Positions 34,401 to 45,932 are shown, counted from the stretch's first letter. The stretch is DNA of 64,000 bases from Ochotona curzoniae (GCF_017591425.1 NW_024467121.1:17062707-17126706), one strand, 5' to 3'. Program-made: numbers and translations. The notes: generated from the letters alone by a model not told the origin.

Positions 34401-36179
34401 TACTTGTCCAAGACCACTAACAAGGAGAATCCAGGCTTTAAGCCACACAAGATTCCGGTGTTTTGGATATGAACAAAGGAAACTTCTAAATATAAATTGA
34501 GTGAGGTCAAGGGTTTATTATAACTTAGGTTAAGTCCTAGAAAGCCATGGAATTCTACAGGAGATACTTGGTTTGGGGATTTCTGGCTCAACATAGCTAC
34601 TTGATTTAGATTAAAAAGAGTGTTTTTGAATGCCACATGTATTTACCGTAAAATTAACAGATTAATTCTGGATTGAGGACCCCCACATCACTCATCCTTA
34701 GTGACTGTCCGCTACTGCTGGCAAAATAACATTCTGAACTTGGCAAATCCCACACAATACTTAATTTTATCCAAAGACAAAATTAGATGCTGCTAACAGC
34801 CCTGTTGTTTTATCTTAGAGCTTAAGGGTTGGATGGATCTGGGAGCCAGACTCTTTCATCATCTTTAATGGTTGTTCTTTAAGGAAAGATTTAAAACTCT
34901 CTCAAGGTTGAATTAGAGGCAAGGGGAAAAGATCTATATGAAATACAAGCAAATGAGCCCTGATCTCACAGACAGCCCTCCACTCGTCCCACAATCGATA
35001 TTTTCCCAGCTCTCTCGAGCTCCCCTCAACCCAGTCACTTGCTTAATAGGTCACTCTAATCTCTCAGGGAGACTAAATAAATGGTGTGATTGAAGAAGTC
35101 TCAGGAAAGGTTCTACTCTGCCAAATATCTTCCCCTGTCACCCAGGATCCCTCAGAGAACAACAGTGATGTTCAACTAGAATGCACTATATTAGCTTTAC
35201 CAATCTAGAACTAGAGGTAACTACCCCTCCAATACCTCAAGGTCCTTTTTGAAAATACAGTGCAGGAGAACTAGGCCAGACCTGGTGTTCCAAAATGGAA
35301 ACACTGTGTGAACGGGAGGTGGTGACTAGAATTTAAGGCTGTGATTTGGAGCCTTGGCCAAGGTGAGCCAGGATGAAAAGTAACCTTGAAAATAGTCTCC
35401 CCTGTGCTCTTTCCTACCTTAGTTGAGCAATTTCAATCATACCCCCCTGGTATTTTCATATCAGCACAGTTTGAATATTCAACTAAGCTACTATGGCCTT
35501 CCTGTATTCCAGGTCAGCAAATTAAGACCAGAGAAGCTAAAGTCGTATAGGTTTGCTGGTGATCACTAAAGGCAAAATCCAATCATTTTATTTTTGATTC
35601 AGTAAATACGTTGCCATCACCAGAACTGCCATTATCCGCTTGTCTGTTTGGCATATGTATCATGCTTATTACAAAAGAGTATCCTGCTCCAATAAATTTT
35701 CATAAAGTCACACGGCGTAACGGGCTGAAAGTACCCAGGGATATATTTGGAATTTATAAAACGATTAGTATCAGTGAAACTTTTAATGTATCCTGTGCAC
35801 ACACAGTCCACCCCCAGAGTGAAAGGCACTGAGTAGCTTAAGTGAGTGCTATGACTAGAAGCAAACAGGGATGAAGAGGTGGAGGTATGGTCAAAACAAA
35901 AAGTCAAGGCAAACTTGACTGAAGCCAGCTCTATCCTGTCTAATAGAATCAATAGATACTTCTTCCACAGGAACAGATAATTGGCACCCAAAGTCTCTTT
36001 CAAGAACAGATGGGAGGTAGGAGTTGAGAGCTCTATTCTGGGACTGCAGTAATCACATTAGATGCTGTGGTTTTAGCCAAATCACCCAACTGGCTTGTGA
36101 CTCAGTTCTCTCCATCTGCTAATGTGCTAAAATAATGGGCTGCACCATCTTCTGCATCTTCTTCCCTCACAGATCTGCT
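31486..36179. other. Long unique stretch without recognised repeats
   Basis: About 4.7 kb in which I recognise no SINE, L1, MIR or gene. The lack of CSINEs, which occur roughly every 2.5 kb elsewhere, is itself notable. Frames (for example 34400-34636 minus, 35632-36003 minus with 123 codons) show no domain, and none is flanked by convincing splice sites. Confidence 0.45.
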
Positions 36180-36460
36180 TGGAGGGATAGATGCAAAGTC
36201 CCTGAGATACACTGCATTGATTTAAAACCACTCAGGGAGCAAGGAATACACTGATCATTATGATTAGGTAAAATTAATATTAGCTTATAAATTTCTCAGA
36301 CCCTTTGTAAATGTAAATATTATTTTCCAAAGAACAATTGATCCAGAACCTATTTGTGCGGATCAATATATTTTCCTGCACGTCATATCAATTAAGTTCA
36401 GGCTGAAAGACCCTTTGGTCTTTTTATCAAAACTGAAAGGAACACCAACACAATGAACCT
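36180..36460. promoter_or_regulatory. Candidate conserved non-coding element
   Basis: Repeat-free, with 'GGTAAAATTAATATTAGC', 'AAGAACAATTGATCC' (SOX-like AACAAT), 'CACGTCATATCAATTAAG' and 'CCCTTTGGTCTTTTTATC'. CNE-like texture only. Confidence 0.3.
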
Positions 36461-37559
36461 CACTTTTCTTTATTCAGTAAAATAAGATCTAACAAATGAA
36501 TATGCCACAATGCCCAGCATTACTCATTAGAGTTGTGTGTCTTTAAAATATTCATGGTTTAAAAATGAGAATATGCTTCCTACACAAGCAAAGATTCTCA
36601 TCATATTCTGTCTTTCTCACTGCTTCCTTAAAATGGTGCCAACTCCCAAAAACATTTTTCCATTTTAAACTTTAAAACATGTATGAATATCATTTTATTT
36701 TGTGAGTGGCTTTGAAAAGTTTAGAATTTACAATTTCAGAGTTTTCTCTTTTTACATGTGACAATTTTGATGGTTCATTTAAAATGATCCTTCAAGTTGT
36801 TTTTGCTAATGTGAGAGAAGTCAATAATTTTAAATTTAGCTTTAGGCAGACTTACGTGCTGTTAGGATGAAAGTGAAGAAAGCAGTTTTTCCTTGACTCA
36901 ACTCCATGCAGTAAATAGGAGACCACTCTTATATACTATTACAATTTTATGTCTATACAATAGCCAAACAGCCAATAGTAGATTTGAAAAAGTTCAATAA
37001 AAATAGCCAAACCGTCCAGCTCATTGATACAACAAAACTTTGTTCAATTTCAACGGTATATGAGAAATGCTAGAATTCTGACTTGAAGGGAGAATAAGAG
37101 ATATAATCCAAAACAGTCAAATAGGATGTATTTACAAGTCAGTATTAGCTATATAAAAAGACAAGCTAGAGGAAAATGACCACATTGGGCTCGGGGACTC
37201 ATGGCTTTCTGTTTTTTTTAGGATTGGAAGAGTAGGAATAAGGGTTGTATGTTTATAAGAGATACCTCTTGTGGTTCAACTGTGATGTGAATTAGAAAGG
37301 AAGGGTTGGAGAAATACGTTCTGATGGGCCACACCAGGCACATTGTGTATACTATCTGAGTTATTGTGTGGGTCAGCAAGGGTTTGTTCCTAGCCTCTTG
37401 TAAACGTGATCAGAACCAAGAAAATAAGCATGTTGCTTCGATACCTTGAGTCTATGTTGTAACTTAGAGAAAACACAACCGGTAAGTGATTTTAGGGGCC
37501 CACCCTATAATCACACACAGATTGCCATGAGGTGCCAGCACATCAAGCAGCTTCACCCA
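36461..37559. other. Unassigned non-coding sequence
   Basis: AT-rich, no gene or repeat recognised. Confidence 0.4.
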
Positions 37560-37965
37560 CCCCAATTTCCTTTTGAGTTATTTTAAGCAGACTTTGCATG
37601 TCTCTACATAGTCCTTTTGATTTCTTCATTTTTGAGTGTCACAGACATCACCTCCAATAAATTCACCTTGGCAGAGCATTGGAAAAAATGATGCCATTGT
37701 TGCATTTGTAACGCCTTTTAGAATTTATGTAATAAAAAATGGAGATAATGACACAGTTGTAATATGCTGCTTCTAGAACAAAACAAAACTTGCATCATTT
37801 CAAATAACTGCTAACAATCATAAAACTCCAACATGATTAAATAGCCCCTTTCCTGAAATGTCATAGTCATCATTGGCCTTGTCCAGCTTGATTTCTTGGT
37901 CTAGTTTGGAGACTAATAGCAATGAGGCTGGAGACACATGAAGCCTGTTCATTATACATCATGAC
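37560..37965. promoter_or_regulatory. Candidate conserved non-coding element
   Basis: Repeat-free block with 'CCATTGTTGCATTTGTAACG' (a SOX-like CCATTGTT), 'GTAATAAAAAATGGAG', 'GATAATGACACAG', 'CATCATTTCAAATAACTGC' and 'CTAATAGCAATGAGG'. No long frame. CNE-like texture; conservation untested. Confidence 0.35.
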
Positions 37966-38420
37966 TCAAGTACATGCACATGCACACACATATATAGAAA
38001 GAAAAATATATATGCATAAAATACCATTCCATCTTTCTATTTTGTAACCAGTAAGGCAATCTGTTTCTCAGAAGGCATACCAGAGAGGAATTTACTTTTC
38101 CTCCATGACTGCAAGAATTCTTTATTCATCCAGAGAATATCTAAGCATTTGACAAAACTACAAAAAGATTTATTATGTTAACCTAATATGGTTAATTTTA
38201 GGAAAAAGAGAACTTTTACCCTACCTGTATGTTATTGCCTTAGGTAGCAGGAAAACAAATAGTTGATAAAATGAAGATTTCTCTACAAGTTTACTTATTA
38301 GCAAGTTATAATTATTAAATTTATTAAATGATTACAAGTATTAGATTGGTCCATTTATAGCAGTGTGACAGTGTTCTCATCCAAACTGTAGTAAGTGGTG
38401 TTTCCATAAAAATAACACTA
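37966..38420. other. Unassigned AT-rich sequence
   Basis: A short CA/TA-rich patch at 37975-38010, then AT-rich sequence with no recognised element up to the CSINE. Confidence 0.4.
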
Positions 38421-38726
38421 GGAACTGATGCCATGGCACAGTAGGCTAAGCTTCAACTTGTGGCACCGATGTTGGTTCAAGCTTCAGCTGCTCCACTTCC
38501 AATCCAGCTTCCTGCTTGTCACCTGGGAAAGAAGCAGAGGATGTCTCAAGTCTTTGGGCCTCTGTGCCCTTGTTTTAGAGACCCAGAGGAAGTTCCTGCC
38601 TTGTAGCTTTGATCAGCTTAGCTCTGGCCATTGCAGCTAGTTGAGGAGTGTGCCAGCAAATTAAAGATCTCTCTTTGTCTCTCCTCAGTCTAGCTCTGTG
38701 TTTCAAATAAAAACAAATGTTCAAAA
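38421..38726 (+). mobile_element. CSINE
   Basis: 'GAACTGATGCCATGGCACAG' head, 'CTGCTCCACTTCCAATCCAG', 'CACCTGGGAAAGAAGCAGAG', 'GAGACCCAGAGGAAGTTCCTG', 'GCTCTGGCCATTGCAGC' and 'TTTCAAATAAAAACAAA' tail. The inverted part of a rearranged L1 begins about 20 bp after the tail. Confidence 0.88.
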
Positions 38727-38744
38727 GAATAAAAACACAACCTG

Positions 38745-38880
38745 TGTTTTTGGTGACTTTTCTACAAAGTCTTTCCCAATGCCTATGTTTTATAGAGTTC
38801 TTCCTGTGCTTTCTTCTAATAATTTGATGGGTTCTGGGTGCAGCTTTAGCTCCTCGGTCCATGTAGAGCTGATTTTTCCA
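38745..38880 (-). mobile_element. L1 ORF2 fragment, inverted arm of a rearranged L1
   Basis: On the minus strand the sequence reads in L1 ORF2 frame as ELKLHPEPIKLLEESTGRTL, a stop codon, then NIGIGKDFVEKSPKT, which is recognisable as the carboxy-terminal third of mammalian L1 ORF2p. The stop interrupts the frame, so it is dead. The arm faces the 3' end arm at 38884-39475, which is on the plus strand. Together they look like one L1 inserted by twin priming. Confidence 0.8.
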
Positions 38881-38883
38881 AAA

Positions 38884-39475
38884 GAAGAAGGGATAAAGTA
38901 TGTATACTCCATGAAATATTACTCAGCCTTTAAAAAGAATGAGATTCTACCATTTGCAACAAAATGGCCCCAACAAGAGACCAGTATGTTCAGTGAAACA
39001 ACCGAATTCCAAGAGGACAAATATTCCTATGTTTTTCCTTATATAAGACAACCTTCATGCAAATACAAAGTCAATAGATATATAGGTAAACATGTATATA
39101 CATATGTTCTCACAGATGAACTACAGAATGGAGACTAGCATACCAGGAAGGGAAGATTCATTTCAGTATGAATCTCTACTCCTGAATAAAAGGACTCCCG
39201 ATGAAACTGTTAAAATATACATTGACAATAGAATACTAGACTTTTGACTATTGTCTATACCTACAATGTCCTGATACACTCAAAGAGCAGAAGGTTGGAC
39301 TTGCGGCTGATGAAGGACTGTGTTATTGTAATAATATGGGGAAACAGTGCAGGGTGGACTGGAGGGTGTTTGGGGGAGGGAGGTAAAAGGGGAAGTCCTG
39401 TGAGAGAGAACGAGAGGGAGAGAAGAAAAAGTCAATATGCTGTGTGGGTTAATCAAATACAATGATACATTTCAT
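38884..39475 (+). mobile_element. L1 3' end (ORF2 remnant plus 3' UTR)
   Basis: The plus strand encodes YYSAFKKNEILPFATKW, the hallmark sequence near the L1 ORF2/3' UTR boundary, followed by decayed sequence and a G-rich polypurine tract at 39352-39392. The frame 38698-39138 (146 codons) runs across the inversion junction and is chimeric, not a gene. No clear poly-A tail is seen; the 3' edge is approximate. Confidence 0.8.
39352..39392 (+). other. G-rich tract with G-quadruplex potential (L1 3' UTR)
   Basis: Five G-runs of 3-5 bases lie within about 41 bp: GGG, then 'GGAGGGTGTT', GGGGG, GGG and GGGG. G-rich polypurine tracts are a known feature of mammalian L1 3' UTRs. Loops are 1 to about 9 nt, so folding is plausible but untested. 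Confidence 0.65.
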
Positions 39476-40490
39476 CTTTCATTTTCAGTGACTTTTTAAG
39501 GAACAAGTGAAATCATAAGCTTTTCTTAGAGATTGCATCCACTAACAGATTAGAAAAATCATACAAATATATAAATTTGAGTTTTAATCTCAGATGTATC
39601 ACCAATTAGCTGTGACTTTCACTGTTCTTTCAAGAAAGGACTCTTAAGAATTCCACGTGCCAGGAACTCTGCTGCATAAAAACAGAATGGGAAGAAGAGG
39701 ACAAATTGATCATCGTTATTTAAAGAGACAGATATTTGGTAGAAACAAATGACTTCTTGTTTCTTCTTAAATAGAGGACAAAACCTATGTAAAGATGCAG
39801 AAATTCTGTAACATGAGAGAAACAGAAGGTGGGAGGGTGAATCACAATAGGGAAGCCTCTTTACCATCTCTTCAAAGGAAGTGATGTCCTCTTTTATACC
39901 AACTCTGTGACATCCACTGTCAGGCCACTTTGGGATCACATGCTACCATATGGAGGGACAGCCTCTGACCCATGCACAGTACCTAAAGAGCCAGATTGCT
40001 TTATCAGATCCTCTTCATTAAAGTGAATATTCACTCCTTTCTGATAGAAAGCCCAATTTTCTATAAATACCTGTGAAAGTGCCACATATACTAAACAGGA
40101 TTTGTTGATGTCTGATTTATGAGGACAAAATCTAGCTGGTAATTTCAGTCCTTAGATAAATGCAATTATGTTCATTATCTAAACAGCATGGATGGTCGCA
40201 AGAAGTAAAGCAGTATACCAAAACCCACAGCCGACATCCATTCAAGTCATGGGTGCTGAAATCAAACTTGGCTTAGCTTAAAAAACTCTTAACTCAGTGA
40301 GTTTTAAAAGCAGCATTTTTTTTCTAGTGTTTTCTACAATCATGAAACAAATGTCAAGTGGAATTACAAAAGGTGTTTTTTCTCTTGGTGCTGGGAGTAG
40401 AGCAGGCCATGTGGGGGTAGGAATTTTACAGTTGCTTGACAACATTATGCCCAGAAAATATCAAAAAGTGAAGAGAGTTTAAAATGGGTA
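39476..40490. other. Unassigned non-coding sequence
   Basis: No gene or repeat recognised. The 106-codon minus frame at 39619-39939 has no motif. Confidence 0.4.
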
Positions 40491-40990
40491 TTTACATATA
40501 ATATCCATGCATATTTACATTTAATATCATATTGGATTAAATTTTATTACTTTCTGGAAGGCAATTGGGAGAAAAATAAACACAGTAGAATGTTATCTCA
40601 TTGGCATGCAGAATCAATATGATAATCACATGGCTGATATAAACTCATAAGAAAATGCTTCTGACATTTCATCGGAGCTTCTTAATTTAGTATTTACAAT
40701 GTCTGTGCGAAATGATATAGTAGTTTTATTGTTTAATTATGGAGATGGCAGACTAGAGCAGATTCCTGACTTTTCCCCTTAATTATGATTAGTTTACCCT
40801 CCAACTGTTGAATACAGAAGTACATAAGTTGGCTTCCTGTTAGTTTTACTACTACTTGTATTTTAAAAACATTCTAATCCTCCCTGCAAATGCTTTAAAG
40901 AAAACAGCTTTTCCCCTCCAGTATGGGAACTTTTCTTACGGATGATAATCTGACAGAGGTTTGATTATGATGAGATAACAAGACCTGGGT
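40491..40990. promoter_or_regulatory. Candidate conserved non-coding element
   Basis: Repeat-free, AT-rich and complex: 'TATCATATTGGATTAAATTT', 'CAATTGGGAGAAAAATAAAC', 'GAATCAATATGATAATCAC', 'GTTTAATTATGGAGATGGC', 'CTTAATTATGATTAG' (two homeodomain-like TTAAT cores). Inference from texture. Confidence 0.35.
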
Positions 40991-41439
40991 TTTTTTATTA
41001 TTATTATGTTCAATATCTGTAATTTCTAAATGGCATTATTTGGGATACCAAATGTGTAATAGAGGGTAAGTCAGAATGAGGGAATAATCAAATGCTTTGG
41101 CCCTCTCCCGGCTTATATAGAATTCATGAGAGTGGGCCATAACCCAGATTTATGTTTGTGGAAAGGAGACTGGGCTTGCATTTGTCAAGTAATTTGGATT
41201 TCAAGATCTGGGTCAACTAATCCCCAAGGTTGATTAGGTTGACCAGATGTCTCCTTCCTCCCACATGATTTCCTATGTGGTAATTTTTACAAGGTTTATT
41301 GGGCCCTTGTATTTAATATCCTTTAGTTGTCTGTTAGCATTTCTCCTCTGCCTGAGTAACAAAAGAATATCTCCACTCCATTCCTCCTACCTCATTTCCC
41401 TCCAAATGGACCATCTTTGGAACACAAGTCCACACTGTG

Positions 41440-41890
41440 CAGAAAGCCAGTGTGCAGTGTAAGCTTTGCTGCTCCCCCAGCAGAGTCCACAAGGCAATCT
41501 TCCACAGAAGCTGTTAGCCTGACTTCAAAGGCAGCTTTATCTTGTGGCAAATGCCTCCATTTAAACAAAACAAAAGTTATTAAATTCTGCTGTCTCCAGA
41601 CTTGATAGTGAGTGGTTAACACTCCCTACAAACTTGAGAGGCTGGCGCAAGGCACTCAGTGCAGAAGAACGGATTGAGTCACTTTTTCAAGAATAAAAAT
41701 GCACAGGGTGCCAGGCCTCTTGATAGGGCGAGAGATGATGTAGCCTTATCTTCATGTTATTGCCCTTGCCAGTTACTATCACACTATTAGGATAAAGCAG
41801 CTTACTCAGGCTTATAAGCCCTGATTAGAAGTTAGATAGCAAATTCAGGAGTTTGTCCCCACAAATATTGGCCAGAGCCCAAAGTGGAGT
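41440..41890. promoter_or_regulatory. Candidate conserved non-coding element
   Basis: Repeat-free with GATA-like and homeodomain-like words: 'GCAGCTTTATCTTGTGGC', 'GTAGCCTTATCTTCATG', 'CTATTAGGATAAAGCAGC' and 'CCTGATTAGAAGTTAG'. Three AGATAA/GGATAA-type words fall in about 260 bp. Small opposing frames (41392-41622) do not look coding. Confidence 0.3.
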
Positions 41891-43334
41891 TGATAAATGA
41901 AAAACCCGCTCTTTAGGAAAGAGACATACACACAAAGAACAAAGTATATGTGTGCACAGACCGAGTTTGGCTGTGCGTGGTGCTTTTGCCATTGCATGGT
42001 AAGTCAGTCAAGTGATTGAAACTGCTGGGAAAGCAGGCTATGGAACTCTTGATGATGTCTCTAGGCTCAGTGTAGCAACCAATTTAGTCAGCATAGCTAC
42101 AACTGTGTCCCAGTTCTGGGAGCTGTGTTCCCATCCACCGAGATCTTCTAAGCTCTACACATGATCCTGTGACTGTGTGATCAATTCATTATCCTCTAAC
42201 TTGTAAAAACCATGAAGTAGAGACATAAAATATTTAATCCATCATTGGAGGATAAAACATACATAAAAGTATAATACCATGCACATTGCAAACCAAAGGT
42301 GAGCTACACAGCACTGTACCCTCTCAATTCAGGAAAAACAGGTGTCTTCTTCAGAGACTGCTTAGTGCCATGTTTTCCACATTTTTTGTTTCTGTTGATG
42401 GTTCTGCCATTTAAAGTGGCCTACAGTCCTAGTGGTAAAGGGCTAGCTTATGTTCCTAAGAACAAAAAAACTGTTGGGGTCTCATGAGGAAGATCCACAT
42501 ATTCTTATGTGATAGCCTTGATTTGAGCATAAAAATAAGATCATTTAGCAGTCAGTGGAGTAAAGTGTTATGACCAGAGGTTTGCTGCAATCCAACCTGT
42601 GTTTTTTTCAAGAAGCAATGGCTCGGTACTTGGTAATCTGATATTTGGGTCAGCTTTTATGGCCCATAACTGCCACAAATAACAAGCATTGACTATTTCA
42701 GAAAGGGAAAATCACTACATGTTCGATTTGTTTTTGCTTTTTTTTTTTTTCATGGTCTGAGAGGTGTACGACAAAACAAATTCCGAACTTGTATTTTTGA
42801 AGGGCATTTCCATGTCCTTCCATTTCCAAGAAAGATTTCATGGCCTTCTATCCTAATACTGATTTTACCATTGATTTGATACTGACACTTTACAAGTCTC
42901 TCAGTATTTCTTGGCAGATTCTTCTTTAAAGGGGTTCCAGAAAAGTGGCTTTCAGATTTCAGGTTCTGCAGAAAACTGCTCAATCAATGAATGGGATTCT
43001 TTAGTAACCACAAGAAGTTCTGCTCTACAGGTGATATTGTTGTGGAACCAAGCCACTCTCCCTTCCGACACAAAGAAGCTAATGTGGACCCTTCCAGGAA
43101 ATGGGGATGAAACACTTCCTTCCCCCCATAAGGTCCTCTTTTTAAATTGTAAGATTCCTGGATTGGCCCATATCATTTCAGATATATCCAAAGGTTTCTC
43201 ACATCCCTGGCAACTGTATCTCTAAACTGATAAGTGTTTTGATCATTATTCAATGAAATAATCACCTTATCAATACAGGTTATCAAAATGGGGATAATGG
43301 AGCATCAGACTTACATTGAAGGCTAAAATAAAAG
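41891..43334. other. Unassigned non-coding sequence
   Basis: No recognised repeat. Frames at 42299-42487, 42750-42983 (minus) and 42911-43225 were read by eye and show no known domain, and stops and opposing frames argue against exons. A T-run lies at about 42739-42750. Confidence 0.4.
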
Positions 43335-43522
43335 TTAACATTGATTAATCACTCTGGGCTGGGCACACTTCTGGGTATTAAGTCATTCACTATGCCAGCA
43401 CTGTGGGGGAGAAACTCTTGATAACTCCTTTCCAAACTGAATCAAACTAGACCCAACATCTTTTATGACCTTCCAAAGGTTGAGCAGCTGTTCAGTGGTT
43501 CAACTGAGCTTGGAATGCAGGC
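43335..43522 (-). mobile_element. MIR SINE
   Basis: 'TTAACATTGATTAATCACTC', 'GGGCTGGGCACACTTCTGGG' and 'TATTAAGTCATTCA', then 'GGTTGAGCAGCTGTTCAGTGG' and 'CTTGGAATGCAGGCC', follow the reverse-complement MIR over nearly its whole length. Confidence 0.7.
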
Positions 43523-43787
43523 CATTGAGCTGAAGACCTCTATTTTGAACCAGTACATTTGCCAGCCTTTCTCTTGGGAAGCATGAAGAAGGCATGCTTG
43601 GGTTTTGGGCAGAAGGAAGATGGGTCGAACAGACAAAGAAAGTATAGGAAAGGGAAGCCAGAGAGAACCAAAGCACAAAGCCATGCTGGGATGGGGTCCC
43701 CATGAAACGGAACAACATTGCCAAAGAGAATATACATCTAACCTGTATCAGTACTCCAATTTCATGACAAATATGTACGTTAGAATC

Positions 43788-43813
43788 AAAAAAAAAAAAA
43801 ACACGCACACACA
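43788..43813. repeat. Poly-A followed by (CA)n
   Basis: A 13-A run followed by CACGCACACACA. A possible retroposon tail with no recognisable body. Confidence 0.75.
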
Positions 43814-44079
43814 AGACTCACAAAAACCCTGGAAATTACTCTTGATTTCTTCCCCTTCCTGACTCTTTCCCTAAGTAACAGCACTATTGAACTCTTATCA
43901 GCTCAGTAGAACAAGTACTTTAGACTCTGAACAGGTTTCTCAATCCTGTAGCTTAAATGAGGATGTTCATGCTGTAACCTTTGTTTAGCCCAAGATCATC
44001 TCGTGATTGCATTCCTGTCTCAGACTGCTCTTTGGTTTCTAGGCCTACATGTTTCCAATCCATTCACTATAACACAGGA

Positions 44080-44290
44080 TCATTTCAAAGTCTAAAACTA
44101 CTGCCATTGCTCTGCTTAAAACTATCTGATGAACTCCCTTATATCCAAAGAACAAGTCCATTTCAAGCTCAAATGATCTGGATTTTTCTCCCTGCCCAAC
44201 TTTGTCTGCTCTTCTAACACTTCATCTCAGCACTCCATGAGTCTCCTTGGAAGAGGCGTTGCTATGCTCATTTCCAGTGCTGAGCCATTG
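44080..44290 (+). mobile_element. L2 LINE fragment
   Basis: 'GCCATTGCTCTGCTTAAAAC', 'GATGAACTCCCTTATATCC', 'CTCAAATGATCTGG', 'CCTGCCCAACTTTGTC', 'CACTCCATGAGTCTCC' follow the order of the L2 3' region ('CTGCTTAAAAC' and 'TGATCTGG' are its markers). Confidence 0.65.
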
Positions 44291-44344
44291 CATTTACTGA
44301 ACCCTGAGACTTTGCTTCCAAGATAGAATTTATCTCATGAAATC

Positions 44345-44403
44345 ACTCTTTTCTTTCTTCCTTTCTTCCTCCCTTCCTTTCTTCTTTTCTTCCTTCTTTT
44401 CTT
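44345..44403. repeat. (TTTC/TTCC)n microsatellite, tail of the adjacent CSINE
   Basis: Pure pyrimidine run of about 59 bp immediately left of the minus-strand CSINE, in the position of its A-rich tail. On the SINE strand it reads as GAAA/GGAA. Confidence 0.9.
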
Positions 44404-44694
44404 TTTATCTGTAAGTTATATTACAGAGTGAGAAGGAAACAGAGAGAGAGAAAAAGATCTCTTGTCTAGCAGTTCACTTGTCAGATGGCTGTAGCAGATA
44501 GGACTGGGTCAAGCAAAAGCTATGAATTCCACCTGGGATTCCTATGTGGGTGATAGGGGCCCAAGTGTTCTGTCCATCATCCACTGCTTTCCCAGATACA
44601 TTGGCAGGGAGCTAGTTCAGAAACAGAACAATTGGGACTTCAACTGGCATTTATGGGCTAACTCTGCTCTGAGGAGCACACCCCTGTTTCGAAG
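44404..44694 (-). mobile_element. CSINE
   Basis: On the plus strand: 'AGAGAAAAAGATCTCTTGTC', 'GTCAGATGGCTGTAGCAG', 'AGGGGCCCAAGTGTTC', 'CACTGCTTTCCCAGATACATTG' and 'GGGAGCTAGTTCAG'. The head is diverged. Confidence 0.82.
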
Positions 44695-45334
44695 ACTGAC
44701 ATGAGTATCTTTAGATCCAGCATGCCCTCAGCTTCCTCCACATTCTCCATTTCCTGAGGTTTCACTGGACTAGCCACTGCCTGATATGAGAGGCATTAGA
44801 ATTTATGATCTCTGATTGTAGGGACCTCTGTTGTTTGCTGACAAGAATTGGATGAGACATACAATGTTGTATTATCTGAACACAATCTTTAGAGTAAAAT
44901 AACTCTTGGGGCAGTTTCTCTGGAAGCCTATTTTCCTACGTGTTTAGGGGTAGAACTGGAGCTTCAGAGGCTTAGGAGCCATCTGATGCAACAGCTCCTG
45001 AAAAGAGAGTTGTTCTATATATAGAGAAAAGAGAAGCAGGATAGAATTGAAAAAGAAAGGCAAAAAGAGAAGGCACCCACAAGACATCAAAGACAATACT
45101 CCAGGACAAAGTTTCCAATCTACAGGCCAGATGTGGCTCACACCTGTCTCTGTGCATCGGCTTTTACTGGAATAGAACCATGCTCATTAGCATGTATGTA
45201 ATCTGCAGCTACTCTCAGACATAAAGGCATAGCTTCATACATATATGTGTGTATTCCAAAGTCTGAAAGAGTACAGTATGGTATGTACCATAAAATTCTG
45301 TTGACCCCCTGATCCAGAAAATATTGTCAGTATT

Positions 45335-45572
45335 AATCCTTACCTGCATCCCAAGGCAGAGAGCAGGGTCCAAGTTCTAGATGCATTTTCGGGTAGAGCT
45401 TCCAGCAAGTGTGTACCCTGGGGGAAGCAGAGGGTTACTCAGGGACTCGCATTCCTGTCGCCCATGTGGGAGACCTGTTCGAGTTTCTGGTTCATGGATA
45501 CTGGGGAGTGAGTCAGCAGAAGAAAGAACTCCATCTATGTGTCTCAGATAAACAAAAATAAATAATACTGCA
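45335..45572 (+). mobile_element. CSINE, internally deleted
   Basis: 'TTACCTGCATCCCAAGGCAG', 'GAGCTTCCAGCAAGTGTGTACC', 'GTCGCCCATGTGGGAGACC', 'TGGATACTGGGGAGTGAG' and 'CTCAGATAAACAAAAATAAAT' are collinear with the family. The head is weak and part of the 3' half is missing. Confidence 0.7.
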
Positions 45573-45932
45573 ATGATTCAATGGGATGTTTTAGGTCAGA
45601 AGCATCTGTTACTTAACATGCATTATGCACATTATAGTTTTCTTAGTTCTTTGAGAAGAGCTAGTTTGTTCAGGAAGACTGAGGGAATTCAGACAATGCT
45701 GTATCCAAGGAAGAGTCAAGTTGTCCTTCTAAGACAGAACATTGTAACCAGGTGCACCATGGCGGTAAGGATCTGTGCTGTGGAAGTGCATATATCTGCT
45801 TAGAATGCACTGAAATACCCCATGAGGAATTAGCTGGGCTCTTGGCTGTGGGGCAGGAATGCTGAGCCCAAATTTACTCCCATGTATGAGGACTGCATAA
45901 GTAAATTGTTTGACATGGTGGCCAGCATATTC

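Noticed and set aside
35632..36003. 123-codon minus-strand frame in unique sequence
   Set aside because: No domain, signal or conserved motif is visible, no splice context, and an opposing frame overlaps it; length alone is not evidence.
38698..39138. 146-codon frame with an L1-like end
   Set aside because: It crosses the L1 inversion junction, joining antisense and sense L1 sequence; not a gene.
42750..43225. Opposing frames of 77-104 codons that look somewhat protein-like
   Set aside because: Frames exist on both strands over the same bases, none has a known domain, and there is no splice-site support. A protein search could reopen this.
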